A DNA stretch of 64,000 nucleotides, from NCBI GenBank assembly GCA_960531495.1, contig OY482846.1, positions 42,395,321-42,459,320 of the forward strand, written 5' to 3'. A program made the translations under genes and the position numbers. Positions 51,101 through 63,800 of this stretch are shown here, in pieces (within the stretch, counting starts at the first letter, position 1; each line of letters begins with the position of its first letter). Source of the stretch: Zeus faber. Lineage: Eukaryota; Chordata; Actinopteri; Zeiformes; Zeidae. The notes under the pieces were generated by a model that worked only from the letters and a program-made list of their open reading frames with translations, was not told the origin of the DNA and made no database searches.

Positions 51101-52652
51101 AGTGCAAGATTCGGAGGCCGCCGTGCACTTTACATATTCAAAGAGGGAATCAAAAACGGGGGAAGTCCCTTTGTTGTGCTTGTGTGGCGGATTGTCGGTG
51201 GGGTGAGAGGCGACGGGGGAAATGCGAAAAGGTAAAACTCTCTGGACTGAGAAATTGGAGGAGGAAACAGGATTAGTGTTATCGGCCGAGGTTGTGAGGA
51301 CACGTGCGCACATGCGCATTTGAAGAATCGTTTTGGAAACATGAGTAAAGAAAACAATAAAGGCCTCGCGTCGGTGACATATCACGGTTGCACAATATGG
51401 CAACATGAGTGTTTTGGGTAATCACAGTATTCGAGTAGTGATTCCGAATGGAATGATAATTAACTCGAAACGCTCCTTTTTCCCGAAAGACGACGGATCT
51501 CACCGTCGGTGTAAATCCAAACAGATCATCACTTAAAGCGCGGGGTGGGGGGAAAAAAAAAAATCACGGCGTGCATTCATAACCCGAAATGTCTCGATAT
51601 GACGCCTTAAGAATGAGGCTGATTTTCTGAAACTTGTTTACGCGTTTCACTCCTCTCTCTCTCTCTCTCTCCCTCTCTGAGCGTCTTGATATGGCATCGG
51701 AGGCCGTTATCTCGTATCTCTTAGCCGCTGCCATGCAGATGTTGGATGAGCTGCTAATTTCCGAGAACGGCGCTAACGTCGTCTCCTTCAGCGCCCAGTC
51801 AGGAAGTTGATTTATAGATGGTGCTCACGGAGTTAATTGCGGTGCGCCGCACCAATCAGTCTTTGGGGGGCGGGGGTTGGGGGGGGGGGCTAAATTGACA
51901 CCCACCAGCCGCAAAACAAACAAACATATTCATATTTTTCGCATTTATTTGTTTATCGATGTTTTAGATTGCGCCTTGCCTCCGAGATTCAATAAGTTGA
52001 CGGAAAACATTGTCAGCGTGAGTCTATGGCTTCGCGTCGCCTCTGCCAACGAATCCGTCTTGCGGGGGGAAATGGAAACGTATGTGGCGAGCGTACGCGA
52101 GTGATATAGTACACGCCTCCCCCTTAACCCCCTTCCCGTTCCCCCTTCCCACGGCTGGATCTGTGCGAGTCGCCTCGCCAGATGATTTGCGTCGTGTTCC
52201 GAGACATTCGTCTTGATTATGCAGACGGCGAGGCTTTGCTAATGTTCTGCGGGAGACACTTCTTAGGAGTTTGTGTAAAATAGTAGAGCGTCAAAGCTCC
52301 GGTGGGGACGTTGAACTATCTGTCGGCGTGACGAGGAGGGGGGTAATCGTCCCTTGGGACAGGGCTTTCTGGATTCCACACCAGTGAGAAGTACACCTCC
52401 TGTTCATCGGATGCGGAGTGTTGACGTAATGGAACGTGCATGGCATTTAATCGGGGGCGACAGACAACTTCCCATTAAGGACGGCTGGCCGTCCAAAACA
52501 CCTCCGCCAAAAGCACTTAAGCAGATATTATCCATTATCGATAACCGTGTTGTTATTTAAGGAATGGATTAGGCTATTTTTCCGTCAGTGCCTTAAAATG
52601 CAGATTCCCGTCATTGTTACCCAGCTGTTCACAGCACAACCTCCCTGGACGC
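51101..52652. other. Unique sequence, no gene seen
   Basis: A (CT)n run at 51651-51672, a G-run around 51866-51889 and a complex CpG-containing block (51680-52110) rich in AATT/TAAT cores that may be a conserved element. No exon is recognised. Confidence 0.4.
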
Positions 52653-52740
52653 TTTACTGTTGAGAAACTTACCACTCTGCTGCAACTTCTGCCCATGCAG
52701 TCTAATAGGGCATTTTTAAATCTACTTTAAGCTCGGGAAG
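52653..52740 (+). repeat. Dispersed copy of the 7.1-kb repeat family
   Basis: GACGCTTTACTGTTGAGAAA, then CTTACCACTCTGCTGCAACT matches the unit at 7313-7352 closely, in the same orientation and 45 kb away. The similarity fades after about 60-90 bases. Confidence 0.75.
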
Positions 52741-54079
52741 CAAAAGGTTAAGTCTCAGGTTCTATGTGGTGCTATGAACAGTTATAAATGATGGGAACCA
52801 AAGTTTTATTAATGCCTGGGTCGGAAAATGGCAAACTTTCACGTTTTCGAAGTTGATACAGAAGCAGGTTTTTTGACTTTTTCAAAATGTGGACCTGTCA
52901 GTGTCCCAAGACTTGGGAAGCTTTAATTTAAAAACAGAAGGAAAAAAAACAACAAAAACCTTACTGACCCTTTTTGAGATGATTGAGAGATTTTGAGATT
53001 CAGCTCCTAACAGGTCACTCTTTTTCTGTTTCTGAGTTGTGAATGGAATTCTCACACAAATCATTTTAGAATAGAAGAATGCAAACTGTGGATGCCAGAA
53101 AATATCTTTGCCTTGTTTTTTGAAAAACATTTATTTTGGCTGAGTAATCAGAAAAATCGTTTACCTCTGTCAGAAGCATTGTTTATTTTGGTGGAATTCA
53201 AGGTGTAAATCAATCGCATTCAATATGAATTATACCAAATGCTTTGGCCTCTTTTGCCCTTGACTTGAATTTAGTCCTCCGTGGCTATTTTCAGTTTGCC
53301 AACAGAAGATTCACTCTTTTCCCAACTCCCGAGTCATTTAAATATTCAATATGAACGAATCGTTTGCAGGTCGTGCATCACCACCCGTAATAGACTCATT
53401 TAAAGACCGCTTTTTAAGAATGCAGCCCAAACTAGCGGATCTATGTAAAAATGACATGTTATAAACCCTTCTTAGAAGGTGCCAGAAAGCCTCTTCCATG
53501 CTCCCGTGGGGTCACCGATGCATCACCGTCCTCGCATATGGCCGCCAAGCCGGAGCTGTACGGGGGCGTCTGCAGCTTCTTCCCAGCGAGGGGTGGGGAT
53601 GGGGTGGGGTGGGGTGGGGGGAGCATCTTGCGTTCAGCAGCAGTAGGAGCGGTAGCGGCAGCAACGTGGACCAGCCCGCTGCGCTGGCTGACGTCCAAAT
53701 TCTGTCTGGCGTCTTCTGGGAGAACAAGAGGAGAAATGGAACAACTGGTTTTAATGAAACAATTACAAGACACTAATTATTATGTTAATGTTTTTGCTGC
53801 TATCATCAGCCACCGCTAACAGCCTGCCGCACCTAGAGGTTCAGAGCCAAGCGTGCATGTGAGCGGGAGTGTGCACGTTTGTGTGTGTCGTATTTTATTT
53901 TTTCCTATTTTCTTTTCTGCTAGGTGGGGAAGATGGACGTTTTTCAAATAGGAGCGTTTTGAAATACAACAAAAAAAAAAGGGACCACAAAGAGCTTGGC
54001 CGTTGTCTTAGAATGTCAGGTACATTCATTCCCATAATGCTCAGCGCAAATAAATTAGCAGCGGGGTTCCAGCGATTGA
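52741..54079. other. Unique sequence, no gene seen
   Basis: A GGGGT-type G-rich run (53588-53622) lies in an otherwise complex block. 53700-53810 is complex and AATTATTA-rich and could be a conserved non-coding element. The frames at 53451-53819 have no domain. Confidence 0.4.
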
Positions 54080-54209
<130 letters not shown>

Positions 54210-54255
54210 GTTAGTGCATGCGTACGTGCGTGCGTGCGTGTGTGCATGCGTGTGT

Positions 54256-56810
54256 TCTGACATGCAGTGTAGTAGACCCAGGAGACTGGCCTTGAGGCAA
54301 TCATGCACACATTAAACACACACACGCAAAAAAAGCTGTACATCACACACAAGCATCACATTGGTCTATTTGCATTATTTGACTCCAAAACATGCCAACA
54401 ACCTTAAACATCCAACGGCAATCTTTTACTTTTACCATTAAGTTAAAATCCATCACATGGCGTTATTAAGGTGGCGCCAAGGAGACAATACGACGGCTTA
54501 ATCTGCATTTTTTTAGAGTAAAATAAATCGTTTTGATTATTCTGACATTCCATGAAAAAAATGATATTCTATAAATAAAAAGATATTATGAATTTCAATT
54601 TAATTTTTTTGAAATCGGAATAAGTTTACTTCACCAAGTATATTTTCATATACTAGTAATTTGTCATGGTGAGGATTGGTGGGTTGCTGAACAGACAATT
54701 GGAATTAGCAATAAGCAACACTCGGAAAATACTAATTTTAATTACATAAAAATGATGAGCCAAATATACAGGAAAAGCCATGAAACAGAACAGAAATGGC
54801 TAATACAAACACAAAATATTCAGAATATACAAATGTGATTCAATGCTCAGGATAAATTACTGGTATAGGTATATAAGGTATAAATTTTTCCTCTAGTTAC
54901 TGAGTTATTACACAGTCCAAAGTGTTATTGCAATAATAATGTTAAAATATGTTTTGCACTGGCATAGAATTTGAAGTGATACATTCCCCCACCATGCTAA
55001 ATCTAAAATACCATAGATATAATAACAGTAACAAAAATATGGATGCATAATAAATGCAACGTAATTCTTTTTCGACAGAATTCTCAAAGTTGCATGGTCC
55101 TTGGGTCCTGGGTGTTCAACAGCACTTTCTTCTGCTGCAACCTGTTTTTGGGGTCATATAGAGTGAAATGAATTAAAACGCTTATTATTTTTATAACTTA
55201 CAATTTTTTTGTTTTGTTTTTTGAACCAAAGCTATTACTTTGGCCAAGTCTGGCTTGAATGAAAGATATGTTTTGTTGTCAATTTTTCCAAATCTGAAGA
55301 GAGACTTAGTAAGAAGTTAAATCAAAGCGGTCGCAGCGATGTCCCGGGGCGCCTTTGAGCCCCGTCCACACAGAGAGAAGTCAATGAAAGAGGTGGTCCA
55401 ACGGCGGGTGCTCTGCACTTGGCTTGGACATAGTTTTGAATGAAACCTGTTTAGTGACGACGGCTAATTTCATTACATGGTGTCAGCACACACTGAGCGG
55501 CTCCTGAAGGGCCCACTTTGAACTCCAGGGCCCCTGAACAATGGCACGGGCCGGTCGGAGGTAGACGGAGGGAAGGGGGGGTGGGGCAGGGGTGGGGGAG
55601 GCCGGGGCGGGGGAGTGACAGGCTGGAGAAAAGGAAAAGGAGAGAAAAAAAAGCTGCATTTTGTTTTTCTTTCTTCTCATACGGCGAGTCCTGTCAAACA
55701 TTTTGATATGTCCCATGACTCCACAGGGTGTTGGGGTTGGGAAGGCTGCTGTTCTCCTCCAAGGGCCTTTCACCGGGGGAAACAATTGACTTTTTCCTTT
55801 CTTCACCGATCACACCGTTCTGTCGTTCCCCCTCCTCTGTCCGTACGTACTGTGTCTTTCATCGTGAGCCATGGTTTGCTGCCGCCGCAGCTGTTTGGCC
55901 CAAAGATCTTCCCATGGTTGCCGCCGTTGGAAATGGTCGAGGCGGGGTAGAGTACGTGGCCTTGGCCTTGTGGTGTTTTCACCGAAGTTCCAAATTGAGT
56001 CAGAACTGACAACAAGCTCCATCCATTGTATATCAATATTTTCAATATTATAGGTTTTCTTTTTGGTCCAATCTTTGGTCCTCCTCCTCCTCCATTGAAG
56101 GCTCTCCTGGGAAAAATGGGACTGGGGCGTGGCCGAACATGGACCATGAAGGTAACTTTGCAAAGTTCGCCGCGGATAAAGGAAGTGGATGAATATTCAT
56201 GAAAAATTACCCCCACGCCTGATAGCAGGTCCTTTTTTTCTGGTCGGGTATTAGAGGCCTGTAAAGGAGATGAAAGGCTGGCGAGCCATCCCCACTTCCC
56301 CACTTCCTCAGCCTTATACCGGGGACACAATGGCACAACCAGCCGCTCAATTAGCCTGCCATCTTAGACTGACTGCTTGACAGGTCTAGCTAATTGTTAA
56401 TCCCGCCATAACTGTTGCTCGGGAGTAATTAATCATGTAACAAAAGGGCCCTCGGCAAGGCAACCCGACCACTGCGGCGTTTGTGTCAAACCAGTGTACC
56501 AGAAAACCCAGGAAAGGTTGTCCTGTTTCCCCATCAGAGGTTGATCAACAAACATTTAATCTTCATTTGCGCCGTCTTGGCGGCTCTCGCTAAAGAGGTG
56601 CGGAGGAACTGTTTCTTTCCCGCTGTAAATGTGGCGTTTTGCGAGATCTCCTTCCCCGGGAAGAAGGTCCTGGGGTCAAGTATCATTCATCATCAGATGG
56701 AGTGTCATTTTCTTCCACTTCATGCGCCAGCAGCTGCCCAAGAGGAGGCAGAGAAAAGGGAGGTATTATTCTTTGAGGGAGGGAAGAATGGCACAACCCC
56801 GCTCTTCTGA
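54256..56810. other. Unique sequence, no gene seen
   Basis: AT-rich from 54480 to 55270. It carries GCCAAATATACA at 54772-54783, as in the 29.4-kb minisatellite. G-rich at 55566-55615. The segment 56340-56460 has AATTAGCC, AGCTAATTGTTAAT and AGTAATTAATCATG cores in complex sequence and is a good candidate conserved element (inference). Frames up to 177 codons (55803-56336 minus) show no domain. Confidence 0.4.
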
Positions 56811-56853
56811 GAGGAGGAGGAGGAGGAGGAGGAGGAGGAGGAGGAGGAGGAGG
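56811..56853 (+). repeat. (GGA)n trinucleotide array
   Basis: About 14 GGA units, giving poly-Arg, poly-Glu and poly-Pro frames that are artefacts. Confidence 0.97.
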
Positions 56854-58734
56854 TTTCAATAGGAACACAAGGTGCCACTGTGTCAGAATCCTAATGTGTG
56901 CAGAACCGGTGATGTCATCCCTGTTGAACCCTCGTCTTCCTCCTGCGGTCATAAGACCAGGCAACATTCCTGGGAACGGGAAGCCGACACAAAGAGACAC
57001 CGTGTTCCTCTCTGTATCCAGTCATTTAGCCGTGACCCACAAGGGATCGGTCTTTTTTTCATACATATTTTTTTGTCCCTGTGTCCAAATGATGATTAAT
57101 ATCTGTTTTCTGTCTTCCTGTGACTGGCCACGGCGGCAAACAAAAGCACCACTTGTTGAGGACCATGAGAGGAATTCAGAGCTCCCGGGCTACAGGACCC
57201 ATGAAGACCAAATTAGATAATGTGAGGGGAAACAAGAGTTCATCATGTTATCTTGTTTTTTCTTTCTCTTTAATTCCAAGATGGTGATAAAAGGAATCCG
57301 GTGGTTTCCTTGTGGTCCAGATACATTCTGTGTCCTCAGGAGCTGATCTGAGCATGTGATTTGACATATGTTGTATGTTATCTGTGGTCTGACAATAGAA
57401 ATAGAACTCAATTCACTTAAAATTGAGCTTAATGCTCGTGCTATCTAATGCTATCTAAGAGCTAACCTCATCCACTGATATGACCCTTCACAGATTCCTA
57501 TCCTACAGGATTAAATGCAATATTTCCTATGATATTTGTATAGAAAGCTTCAGTGGGAATCCTGAGGTATTCTTTTGTAAGGGTCCCAAATGAGGACAAA
57601 GTAGGCTACTGCCAAAAGAGAAGACGAGAACTTCATGCCTTCTTTTTATGAAGGAGAACCGATGTGAGCAACGATGATCAATTTAAACAGTAACTCCAGG
57701 GAAGAGAAGGCTTGGCCGTTCTACCAACAGACCACCTCCTTACCCCAACAAAGCAGCGACCGAAAAAAACAGCCCCACTTCATCCGTCCACCGTCCTATA
57801 CAATAAATAGAAACAGTAGGAACCTTTTCCTAATTTGACTTGCTCCACAGGTGGTCGCCAGCTGCTGGAGAACAGGTTACCAGGGGCTTGGATCCTTGGT
57901 GGTTGCAAACCAAACTGATGGGAGACTGGATTGAGGGGTTCTTCTACCATGGGAACAATGGCCAAGAGCTCCTGAAAAAACAGGAGGTCATTTTTTTGGC
58001 AGCGCCCGGAGGTGACTTGCAGTTCCTCTTGTGGCAAGACACTGAGGTCTTTTGTCTCCTCGGTCGCGCACCAAGATGGGGATCCGGTAATTCACATGAT
58101 TCAATGAGGGGCCTGTGTCTATTCATGTCCATGCACCGCGAGGCCAGACCCCAAAAAGCGCTGAAGACCTGGGGGCCCTGCTTTGGCGGCATCACAACAT
58201 TAAAAACTATAAATAACTCATGGAGGGAATACTTTATAGGCTGTTGATGCAGTATATATTGGATGAAACAAGATGACCTGGAGGGCATTTTCGATAACCC
58301 ACGTCTAGTAAAAGCCAAACTTGGCTAAAATGGTGTCATTTGATGAAGCGACCAGTGGAATTTGAACTAAAACCGATTCTCGGAAATTTGGTTTGGAACT
58401 GATTCAACCTGATCAATTGAAGTGAAATGATGAGCAACGTCTTGCTTTCGCAAATGAAACATGGGAAAGTAATGTTTGATACTTCTGGCTTTTGTTTGCT
58501 TCAAAATTGATCTATTCGTCAATACAAACAAAAGTTAGAGAAAAAAAATACTTCTGTACATTTATACTATTTTTATTGTCTTTAGTTTTTTAAATATTGT
58601 GTAAAATCCATGTTTGGTTTCCATTAATGCAAAATGCAATTCCATTTATTCTATGCTGAGTATCTCTTTAAGTTGAAGTCTGCACATGAGAGTTTCTTGG
58701 AATTCCCAACAGATTAAGCATCATTAAGCATCAG
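56854..58734. other. Unique sequence, no recognised gene
   Basis: A 135-codon plus-strand frame (57840-58247) is the longest low-bias frame here. It has no domain I recognise and no intron-exon signals I can defend, and it overlaps a 124-codon frame on the other strand, so I do not call it a gene. Confidence 0.4.
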
Positions 58735-58951
58735 CCGGGGATGGTAGCTCAGGCGGTAGAGCTGGTGGTCTAGTGATCTAAAGGTTGCTGGTTCGATCCC
58801 AGGCTCCTCCTGCTTGCATGCTGTAGTGTCCTTGAGCAAGACACTTAACCCCTAATTGCTCCTGATGGCTGCGTCCGTCGGTGTTTGGACAATTGTAAGT
58901 CGCTTTGGATAAAAGCGTCTGCTAAATGACTAAATGTAATGTAAATGTAAT
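58735..58951 (+). mobile_element. tRNA-derived SINE, copy 2
   Basis: Same family as 32491-32700. A-box TAGCTCAGGCGGTAG at 58745-58759 and an intact B-box GGTTCGATCCC at 58790-58800. The core is CTTGAGCAAGACACTTAACC and the tail GTCGCTTTGGATAAAAGCGT with ACTAAATGTAATGTAAATGT. It is closer to an intact promoter than copy 1. Confidence 0.92.
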
Positions 58952-59098
58952 CATTGGACTTGAAGAAATTGCAAATATAGTGGTGTTCTTCCTTCTGCTG
59001 AATCTAGCAATCATATGGAAAAATCCAATATTATTAATGTATTTAAAATGTTGCGATGTGTAAAACTTTAAATCTACAAGGCAATACTTTGTGGAGGC

Positions 59099-59356
59099 AG
59101 CGGAGGGTAGTGGCTCAGGAGGCAGAGCGGGTCGTCTAGTAATCGGAAGATTGCCAGTTTGTTCCCAGGCTCCTCCTGGTAGTGTTCTGATGTGTCCTTG
59201 AGCAAGACACTTAACCCCCTAACTGCTCCCCGGGCCCCGCTATATGGCAGTCCACTGCTCCTAGGTACGTTAGTTACTAGGATGGGTAAAATGCAGAGAA
59301 ATGCATTTTGTTGCCTCAGTACTTGTTCTCTGTACAATGACAAATAGTTCAATCCA
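59099..59356 (+). mobile_element. tRNA-derived SINE, divergent type
   Basis: The head shares the tRNA-like A-box (GTGGCTCAGGAGGCAGAG) and the CCTTGAGCAAGACACTTAAC core with the other SINEs. It differs in its 3' half: GCTCCCCGGGC, TACTAGGATGGGTAAAATGC, AGAGAAATGCATTTTGT and GTACAATGACAAATAGTTCA, a tail common to another fish SINE/LINE pair. The B-box is decayed (AGTTTGTTCCC). It is a second subfamily with the same core and a different tail. Confidence 0.8.
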
Positions 59357-59455
59357 ATTTTTTTTCATCCGCCAAGCAAAATCGTGGCTAAAGGGGGCAA
59401 ATTAAGGGAATACTGTTTATTTTTAAATTCATAATAGATATAATATTATGAAATA
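59357..59455. other. Short AT-rich spacer
   Basis: Spacer between a SINE and a DNA transposon remnant. Confidence 0.5.
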
Positions 59456-59908
59456 TGTGTCCCACTGCCAATTCTTAGCCTGTTACGCCGCCTACACAAC
59501 AATGAATCCAGGTGTGTGTATAAAACATGTAAGGTTGAAGGTTAAAGGTTGAAATCTGTCAAAACAGTTTCACATTCTGACTTCATATCATCATGATCTT
59601 CACCTGGACTGTCGATTTAAAGGGAAAAATTGATCGGCATTGTTCAGCGCTAGTCAGCGTCTTGGTAAGTAAATCTGTGTTTCCCATGTAACCCATATAA
59701 TGTAACGGGAATATTTAACTCCACGGTTTAACATTTATTTACTATTTATAAATCAAACTTGGCTTTGAAATATGTAACAAAAAAAACAAAGAAACATGAA
59801 TCTGAAAAAAATCTAATTTTCCTCCTAAAAGGGGTTTTCAACTTATTCGGCGGCTCGTGGCAATTTTAGAAATGCGCGGCAATGTGCGTTTAGCTTGGTT
59901 GGGTCACC
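59456..59908 (-). mobile_element. Third copy of the TGTGACCCACC-ended family, 453 bp
   Basis: From about 59485 to 59908 it matches 38690-39112 in the same orientation (CGCC-CCTACACAA, AAAACAGTTTCACATT, ATGATCTTCACCTGGAC, GGGAATATTTAACTCCACGG). The left end TGTGTCCCACTGCC follows a TA (59454-59455), and the right end GGTTGGGTCACC precedes a TA (59909-59910). The internal part with the broken frame is missing. Confidence 0.8.
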
Positions 59909-59910
59909 TA

Positions 59911-60480
59911 TGTATTTTTTTTTTTTTTTAAACCTGTGCTGTCTGCATGCTGTATTTATATGCTACTGCCTCTAGGACAGAGTTAGTTGGCAAGAGGATT
60001 TCAAGTTCTCAACCTGCAATGCAACTCTTTATTAATTATTTAATCATTAAGAACTGCTTCAATAACCCTCTCCTGTGGATGACCTGTGGGATGACAAGAG
60101 CACAGTTCTTGTTGTACAGAACCACCACCTATCCCCCTCTTTGGTTAACTATTTTACCATGTTTGGGTCTATAAACAACTAATCACTACCCCAAGAGGGG
60201 GATAATCACCACAGGTGAGACAAATAAACATGTACACAGAAAAACATAAACATCGGACAACAACATGTATTGAAAAAACAGTTAATTAGGTCCAGGAAAA
60301 CTGGAACAGCAATTGGGCACATGACCTCTTCCGGTCATAGTTATGGCAGTAAATGAGGAAGAAAAGGAGAGGGATGCAACCCGGAGGGTTGTGGTGTGAA
60401 CGCATATGTGATGAGACTGTCTGTATGTGTGTGTGTGTATATGTGTGAAGTCTCCACCGGTGAGTGTACAGGACTTATCC
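59911..60480. other. Unique sequence, no gene seen
   Basis: A T-run at 59919-59929 and otherwise mixed sequence. No recognised repeat. Confidence 0.45.
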
Positions 60481-60850
60481 CAATTGGTTCTGGTGTATAA
60501 TGTTGGTATTATGTCGTGGCACCTCCAAGCAGCGGAAATGGCCACCCCTGAGTCCCGCAGCCGCATAGACAACCCACGGCTGCAGGAAAGCCCCGAGCAC
60601 CCCGCCTTGCAGCCAAAGAAGACCCCGGCCCCCAGAGATGCTGGAAGCCCGCGGAGCAACCCCACGCATCCGCCTCAAAGAAGCCACGCAGCAGGAGCAA
60701 AGGCCAACAGCTGCCCCCCGCACCCGAACCGGGCTGCTGGATGGTCCCAGCGGTGGCTGCCAATGAGCAACAGGTATCCAGCCACCCTGATTCCTATCAC
60801 CTAGATCCAGGTCAGGTGTGGCTGCTCACCACACCATCCCCACACCACAG
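60481..60850. other. C/A-rich block, possibly repeat-derived
   Basis: A CpG-poor, C- and A-rich, G-moderate block (CCCCGAGCACCCCGC, AGAAGACCCCGGCCCCCAGA, CCACGCATCCGCC). Its composition differs sharply from its flanks and is reminiscent of untranslated parts of fish retroelements, but I cannot name a family. A 125-codon Pro-rich plus-strand frame runs through it. Confidence 0.3.
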
Positions 60851-63800
60851 ATATCTAAAATGATTCTTCCACGTTTGGCCACGTTAGAGAAAACTGATTT
60901 CATTGATTTGACACATTGATTCGACTGATAATCAATTAAGCCCTCACCTTTTTTGTTGAATTCTCTCATATTTATTGACATACAAGTATGGTTGAATGGT
61001 GTGGACTCAAAGTCAAATCATGATTCCCTACTTAAATGTGAATTGAGAACATTAGATGCTTAGAAGTTTAAATATGGCTTAATGTGGTCTTGAATTTTTG
61101 ATAATCTTTTGTCATTGACAAAATAACCTTTGAATATATATATATTTTTTCATTGAATATATGCGACGGTCAGACCGATCAAGACTCCCACCCCTCAGCA
61201 ACTCCCAGCCAGCGAGACTTTAATCTTCCCTCGTTGTGGCGTGCCTGTCGCTTCATTAAGATGGTGGCTGTGAGGAGACGCTGTCAGAGGGGATAAAGCC
61301 GATGTTACCTGGTGGCTGCCATGCCCTCGCAAAAACAACAGATTTATCCATCGTGATGTTTTGATGTCACTGCCCGACAAATGGGCTCCTGCGGGGTAAC
61401 TTCCAACGGTAATGAACCCCCCAGCCCCCAACCCCAATCAAATCTTCTTTATTTTTATTTTTTTATTTTTTTCAAGTAGTCATCTCACGCGTAAGCAACT
61501 GTCTACCTTAATGCTAAATAATTAGCTAGCTCAAGCTCACTGGGGACGGTCACCTCGGGGCTCGACGCGCTCTTCCCCTGCTTTGATCGTTACGTTAATT
61601 AGATCTGGCTTGCCTGACAGGGCAAGGGCTCAAAAAACAGGTAGGTGTCATAGGCACCTCGGCTGGGACACGAGCACCTGGTGCGTGTGTGTCGGCGCTA
61701 ATTCGAACCGATGTCCCAAAAGAGGGGGGGTGGCAGGGACAAATTTCGAGATGTCGAGAAAGATAGACTGGAGCCACTACAGCTTTGGCCAGAGGAAAGA
61801 GTCACATTGTCGGACCTCAGTGTCAGCCAGCGTCATCCCTACCCTCCCTCCCCCACTACCCACCCCGAGCCTCGGGGACAAATTAGACGTGTGTTTCGGG
61901 AGATGTGTCAGAAGTGTTCTCAGTCCACATCATGGCCGTAGAACATCAGCGTGCATTGTTTGAGGGGTGGGGTGTGGCGGGGGGGGTGTTTAAAACCAAA
62001 CCTCAAGCCCCAACGTCAAACAAAGTCAATACCAAGGGAATTCCTGGGAGATGCTCACCTATGTTCTGTTTGACTGGTTACCAACTCTAATTTAATCCAA
62101 TGTATGACTGTTGGGAATTGTTTTATTTCATCAAAGGCATCGAAGCCAATGACAATTAGAAGGAATTGAGCAAGAAACGTTGGTTTTTGGTTGGTCAATT
62201 CTGTCAATCAACATAGCATCGGTTCCCCACAAATGAGCAGAAAAGTCTAAACGGCGCCAGCCCCAGGTCCGGGCACCCTCTAATAAATATCTTCATACTG
62301 TCGCACCCCAGACTGTCGAGTAGTAATTAGTACATTCAATATGTTTACCAGCCCACATACCTGTTTAATCAACTCGTTATCTGGGCACGTGTTCAACCTT
62401 CAAAGAGGGAGTGTGTCCACAAGACGTGGACACAAAAGTATGTCTCCTTTGAAGGTTCCCTTTTGATCTAGATCATTAACGTTTTTGGATTCACAAGTTG
62501 ACATAAGGCCCGGATTTTTTTGTTGCCTCCGCCACTCCTGGACCGGTTTCTGTGCGATGGAAGTTGAAGATGTTTGGAGAATTGCTGCGATTATAGTGTT
62601 GGTGTGCCATTTTTGATGGCCGCTTCCAAGAACAAGGCATGCCGCAGCCAAACCAGACGACACCAAAAAAGGGCTGCTGGCGGAACCAGGCATCCTTTCA
62701 TTGACCACATGGTCCTTTTTACCGATTGGACAGATTTTATTATCATGGAAATCGACTTTGTAATTTTGATGTGAGCGGCCCCACCCCGCTCGATTTACAA
62801 TGGAGAGATCTCAAGACCAATTAAAGCAGGAGAGTATCAATGGCCAACCTTGTGAATAGTAGAATAAAGGGGCGAAAAAAGCCATAATTCTTTAGTGAAG
62901 CGAAAACTTGACAATCGATTCTCACTTTTCATGACATTACCTCATTAGATCGATGTAAAATGTGCGGTCGAGAACAATTAGTGTGTGAATAAGCGCCTAA
63001 CAACATAGCACAGAAGGAACTCTATAGGCGCGTTTGCGTTCAGCGTTCATTGGCTCTGGTGGATCAAAGACGGACTCCACCTCAGAAAAGTTGTCACGTT
63101 GAGGGACAAGCTCAAAGCAAGCAGGACTCGTTTTTCATCACTGTCCAGCAGGAAGATAAAACGACGACACAATGCGTTCTTGGACTTGATGGTGGCACTT
63201 TAAAGCCAGAGGACCCCCTACCTCCACAAGCCAATCATGGCGTCCAAATCCAAACGCGGCAGCTTCTCAGTTGGCCCCCTTTGACAACGGACTAATCTCG
63301 GCTCCGAAAACACAACGCTCTCATCGCACCATCAACCGATTCCTCACTCCTTTTCCAAGCCGAGAGCTACACCACAGTGGCCACGGGCGGTGTTCCTTCA
63401 AGAAGGGAAGGAAGGAATCCTAAGAAATTCATTTCCTTTCTGGACGGGGGAGAAAGGCATTCCTCATTACAGGCCCCTGTCCATCCTGTCATCTGCAGGC
63501 CACAAGTCTGCCGGGCTATTTATAGCAAGTAAAAACCTAAACGCTCACCAGGTTATTTGTTTAAACAAATGACGGCGAAGTTAAAGAATGTGGAGTTGTG
63601 AGAAGATGGAGGTCCAGATGTTTGGTTGTTGTCACTGTTGTTGTTGTTGTTTTTTGGAAGGGGAACATACAGAAATACTGTCGTATTCCCATTAAATATT
63701 GAACATGTTTGCCCATACTCCTGACCCAGTTCGGCGAAGGAATTTGCCCGTGCACCGCTCAGCCACCGCCACTTCTTCAGTAAACAACAACAACAACAGT

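Noticed and set aside
55803..56336. 177-codon minus-strand frame
   Set aside because: No domain, unusual composition, and overlap with three other frames of similar length. Nothing indicates an exon.
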